Source: Candidatus Aalborgicola lynettensis
Lineage (GTDB): Bacteria > Pseudomonadota > Gammaproteobacteria > Burkholderiales > Burkholderiaceae_C
DNA: 64,000 bases
Reading direction: 5' to 3'
NCBI GenBank assembly: GCA_016719405.1
Contig: JADJZE010000021.1
Location: 310,001 to 374,000, forward strand
Translations under genes and position numbers: made by a program
Shown here: piece by piece, positions 61,659 to 64,000 of the stretch
Layout: each line of letters opens with the position of its first letter
Numbering within the stretch: position 1 is the first letter of the stretch
Notes under the pieces: generated by a model
Databases searched by the model: none
What the model saw: only the letters and a program-made list of their open reading frames with translations
Told to the model about the DNA's origin: nothing

Positions 61659-61870
61659 CTAATCCAGCCTGCCCAAGGTTGGCAGCGGCACGGCGCTCGT
61701 ACCTTCTGCGAGTAGCGTTACCGGCCCACCGCCGTGGCAGACCACATACAGGTGCGCCAGGCCCATCGCCTCTTGCGCCGAGCGCATGGAAGGGGTGACT
61801 TTGTCCGGTGCCAGGAACGCACGGGGAACGCCGCCGCGCAGCCCTGCTGGCACGCCATGGCAGCTTGGTG
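61659..61870 (-). pseudogene. Possible 3' remnant of an unidentified gene
   Basis: The minus frame ending at 61659 contains RAFLAPDKVTPSMRSAQEAM and LAHLYVVCHGGGPVTLLAEG, which look like true protein rather than shadow. Its 5' side runs straight into a dispersed repeat, so the gene is truncated. It vaguely recalls the end of DUF4143-type ATPases; not established. The rest of 61543-61993 is repeat and nothing recognisable. Confidence 0.35.
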
Positions 61871-61875
61871 CAATT

Positions 61876-61933
61876 GCTATATTTTTCGTAGCTGTTTGAG
61901 CAGGCCAGACGTGCGGAAATGGCATTGACGACC
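61876..61933 (+). repeat. Dispersed repeat, copy F
   Basis: GCTATATTTTTCGTAGCTGT, TTGAGCAGGCCAGACGTGCG, GAAATGGCATTGACGACC; both stems degraded. Upstream of the remnant at 61659. Confidence 0.65.
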
Positions 61934-61993
61934 AAACACTTTTATTCGCTATTCCCTCTCAATAGCCCCTCAACTACGGGGTTGCCAGCCCAA

Positions 61994-63445
61994 TCACAAA
62001 TCCCCCTTGCGCGGCAGCCACAGTACGGCACACGCCCCGGTGCCTTGCGCATCCGGTCGATTGCCCAGCTCCACCCGGCCCCGGTGCAGTGTGGCAATTT
62101 CCTTCACAAAGCTCAGCCCCAGCCCGGTACTTTTCTTTTTGGAGTGCGGGCGCGCCAGGGAGTAGAACTTTTCAAACACCTTGTCCTGCGCGTAAGCGGG
62201 GATGCCGGGGCCTTGGTCGCGCACGTGGATGCAGACCCAGCGCCCCTGGGTGTGCAGGGCCAGCTCCACGGTGCCGCCTTCGGGCGAGAAGTCCAGCGCA
62301 TTGTCCAGCAGGTTGCTCACCGCCCGGCGCAGCAGAAAAGGGTCGGCGTTCACCGTGGCGTCGGCCCCGGCTTGCACGGTGACGCGAATACTGCGCCGCG
62401 CGGCCACGCCATCGGTGGTGTGGGCCAAATCGTGCAGCAGCGCCAGCAGGGCCACGGGTTCGGTGCGGTCGAGCACGCGGCGCGTCTCCAGTGTGGTGAG
62501 CTCCAGCATGCGGTCCACCATTTCCTGGATACGCTGGGTTTCGCGCTGGATGTTGCCGACAAAGCGCTGGCGCTGGGCTTCTTCCATGGGCTCTTGCAGC
62601 AATTCGGCGGCGCCGCGTATCGCCGACAGCGGGCTTTTGACCTCGTGCGTCAGGGTTTGCACATAGTCGGCCACGTAGTTGCGCCCGGTGATGGCGTCGC
62701 GCATTTCGTCAAACGCGGCGCGCAGCAGCGCCCAGCCGTGGCGTAGCAGTTTGAGCGGGTAAAAGCCTTTTTGCGCCTGGATAAAGCGGACGTAGTCGGT
62801 CACCAGGCCAAAAGGGCGCACCAGCCACACCGACACCATGGCCGCAAACACCAGCACCGCCAGCCCCGAGATCACCCCCACCGAGATGGTGCGCTGGCGC
62901 GCGGCGGCCACAAACTGCCCAAAACTCTGCGCCGGTTTGCCCACCGCCACCACGCCAATGATGTCGCCCGCAGGCCCGCTGCGCACCGGTGCGGCCACGT
63001 ACATGACCGATGAGTTGTCGTCGCCCGCAAGGTCGCGGGTGCTGCGCGCGCCATATTCGCCGCGCAGGGCGCGCGACACGTCGCGCCACTGTGAGTAATC
63101 TTGCCCGGTGCCGATGCCGGTGGAGTCGTACAGCACGGTGCCGCTGCGGTCGGTGACGTAGGTGCGCAGTTCGACCCGGGTCTTGTGCACGCTGAAAATC
63201 TGGGCGTCAAAGTTGCGCGCATAGCTGGCTTTGAACAGCGCTTCCAGGCGCGAGGGGTCGATGGCGCCATCGCGCGTGTCCAGCTCCACCAGCGTGGCCA
63301 TGATCTGCGAGGTTTCCACCAGCGATTCTTCTGCCGACTCGCGGTAGCGCGGGTCCAGGTCACTCACCACGGCATACAGCAAGTAAGCCATGCCGACCAC
63401 GTAGATCAGCAGCATGCCCAGGAAGATGCGGTTGCGTTTAGACAT
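61994..63445 (-). CDS. creC: Two-component sensor kinase CreC
   Basis: 483 residues. Membrane segments lie at ~8-28 and ~190-212 around a periplasmic sensor (LDPRYRESAEESLVETSQIMA, DYSQWRDVSRALRGEYGARS). HisKA has LTHEVKSPLSAIRGAAELL (~265), then LLDNALDFSPEGG, DQGPGI and STGLGLSFVKEI. These features are characteristic of CreC (PhoM). Paired with creB 45 bases upstream. No creD is seen downstream within the window. Confidence 0.93.
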   Translation of the reverse strand: MSKRNRIFLGMLLIYVVGMAYLLYAVVSDLDPRYRESAEESLVETSQIMATLVELDTRDGAIDPSRLEALFKASYARNFDAQIFSVHKTRVELRTYVTDRSGTVLYDSTGIGTGQDYSQWRDVSRALRGEYGARSTRDLAGDDNSSVMYVAAPVRSGPAGDIIGVVAVGKPAQSFGQFVAAARQRTISVGVISGLAVLVFAAMVSVWLVRPFGLVTDYVRFIQAQKGFYPLKLLRHGWALLRAAFDEMRDAITGRNYVADYVQTLTHEVKSPLSAIRGAAELLQEPMEEAQRQRFVGNIQRETQRIQEMVDRMLELTTLETRRVLDRTEPVALLALLHDLAHTTDGVAARRSIRVTVQAGADATVNADPFLLRRAVSNLLDNALDFSPEGGTVELALHTQGRWVCIHVRDQGPGIPAYAQDKVFEKFYSLARPHSKKKSTGLGLSFVKEIATLHRGRVELGNRPDAQGTGACAVLWLPRKGDL

Positions 63446-63490
63446 GGCCCTGCGGCGCCGCAGATGTGCTGTGCTGTGCGTGGCCTTGGG

Positions 63491-64000
63491 TCACAGCGGT
63501 GCCCCCGGCAGGTCTTCGTTGAGGGCGTAGCCGGTGCCCCGCAGGGTGCGGATGGGCTCCAGCGTGGGGGCAATCGTCTTGAGTTTGGCGCGCAGGGTTT
63601 TGATGTGGGCGTCCACCGTGCGGTCAAAACTGGCGTTGTCACCGCCCCAGACTTGCAGCAGTAGCGCGTCGCGGGTGTAGACGCGCCCGGGTGTGCGCAC
63701 CAGCAGGCTCAGCACGCCATATTCGTAGCGCGACAACTCCAGCGCGCGGCCATAAAAGCGGATCTGGTGGCGCTCGGCGTCGAGTTGCCATACGGGTGCT
63801 GCTGCGTGCAGCAAAGGGGGTGCCATGGTGGGCGGTACCGCCGGACTGTTGCCATGGGGCACGCGGGGCTCGGCGCCATGGCGCACGCTGCGCCGCAGAA
63901 TGGTGCGCACACGGGCCACCAGCTCACGGGGGGAAAAGGGCTTGGCGATGTAGTCATCGGCGCCCAGCTCCAGCCCCACCACGCGGTCAATCTCGTCGCT
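63491..64000 (-). CDS. creB: Response regulator CreB, C-terminal part
   Basis: The gene runs off the right edge; 170 codons are visible. The end of the receiver (SDEIDR, GLELGADDYIAKPFSPRELVARV) has the conserved Lys. An OmpR-type winged helix follows (LELSRYEYGVLSLLVRTPGRVYTRDALLLQVW, DRTVDAHIKTLRAKL, RTLRGTGYAL). A ~35-residue Pro/Ala/His linker between them is longer than usual. Partner of CreC; its tag appears upstream of the VIT/exosortase operon. Confidence 0.92.
   Translation of the reverse strand, partial: SDEIDRVVGLELGADDYIAKPFSPRELVARVRTILRRSVRHGAEPRVPHGNSPAVPPTMAPPLLHAAAPVWQLDAERHQIRFYGRALELSRYEYGVLSLLVRTPGRVYTRDALLLQVWGGDNASFDRTVDAHIKTLRAKLKTIAPTLEPIRTLRGTGYALNEDLPGAPL

Overview
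The window is GC-rich, densely coded chromosomal DNA. Gene content suggests a betaproteobacterium of the Burkholderiales, most likely Comamonadaceae and Rhodoferax-like. The signs are a five-gene urea ABC transporter with an ure cluster that includes a HupE/UreJ gene, DUF2917, DUF2946 and DUF6279 genes, PHA phasins, CreBC, an exosortase system, and a dispersed ~58-bp repeat of the kind seen between genes in that family. The taxonomic call is inference from gene content and recall; no search was run.

Layout. 1-20.4 kb is mostly housekeeping and regulatory: a partial lytic transglycosylase, 5-formyl-THF cyclo-ligase, a PAS-GGDEF-EAL protein, a phasin, a DinD-like gene behind a textbook LexA box, two LysR regulators, a frameshifted tfoX, glmU (open in frame into a histidine kinase), arfB, a methyltransferase, paiB-like, ttcA, an FNR-type box, a Crp/Fnr regulator and a PCu(A)C copper chaperone. 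20.4-26.2 kb holds ureA-J-B-C-(monooxygenase)-E-F-G on the minus strand; ureC is frameshifted. 26.2-32.4 kb is accessory: a DUF6493-like plus SWIM zinc-finger pair, two unrecognised genes and a rhodanese fragment. 32.5-37.7 kb holds a MAPEG protein and an NCS1-transporter/hybrid histidine kinase fusion with its LuxR-type response regulator. 37.7-41 kb is a small defence and addiction patch (Fic, ParE with antitoxin, a gutted restriction-modification gene) beside a FecR-like gene. 41.3-48 kb is urtABCDE plus a detached ureD. 48-55.5 kb has a sensor kinase, a chemotaxis receptor and a deacetylase-caspase-TPR protein. 55.5-60.4 kb is an operon of VIT/VWA PEP-CTERM protein, exosortase, associated protein and GT51 transglycosylase. 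60.5-64 kb carries TA modules, toxin remnants and creC-creB.

How the genes connect. Urea uptake (urtA-E), urease and its nickel accessories sit around the NCS1-type sensor, which could couple sensing of a purine, hydantoin or allantoin-type compound to urea metabolism. The promoter of the exosortase operon carries three TTCAC repeats at exact 11-bp spacing, the CreB recognition tag, and creBC lie 2 kb away. This suggests a CreBC-controlled surface-protein sorting system.

Quality warning. tfoX, the glmU 3' end and the DUF6493-like gene each break or change frame at a homopolymer, and ureC is frameshifted without an obvious run. Either the consensus contains indel errors or several genes are decaying; raw reads would decide.
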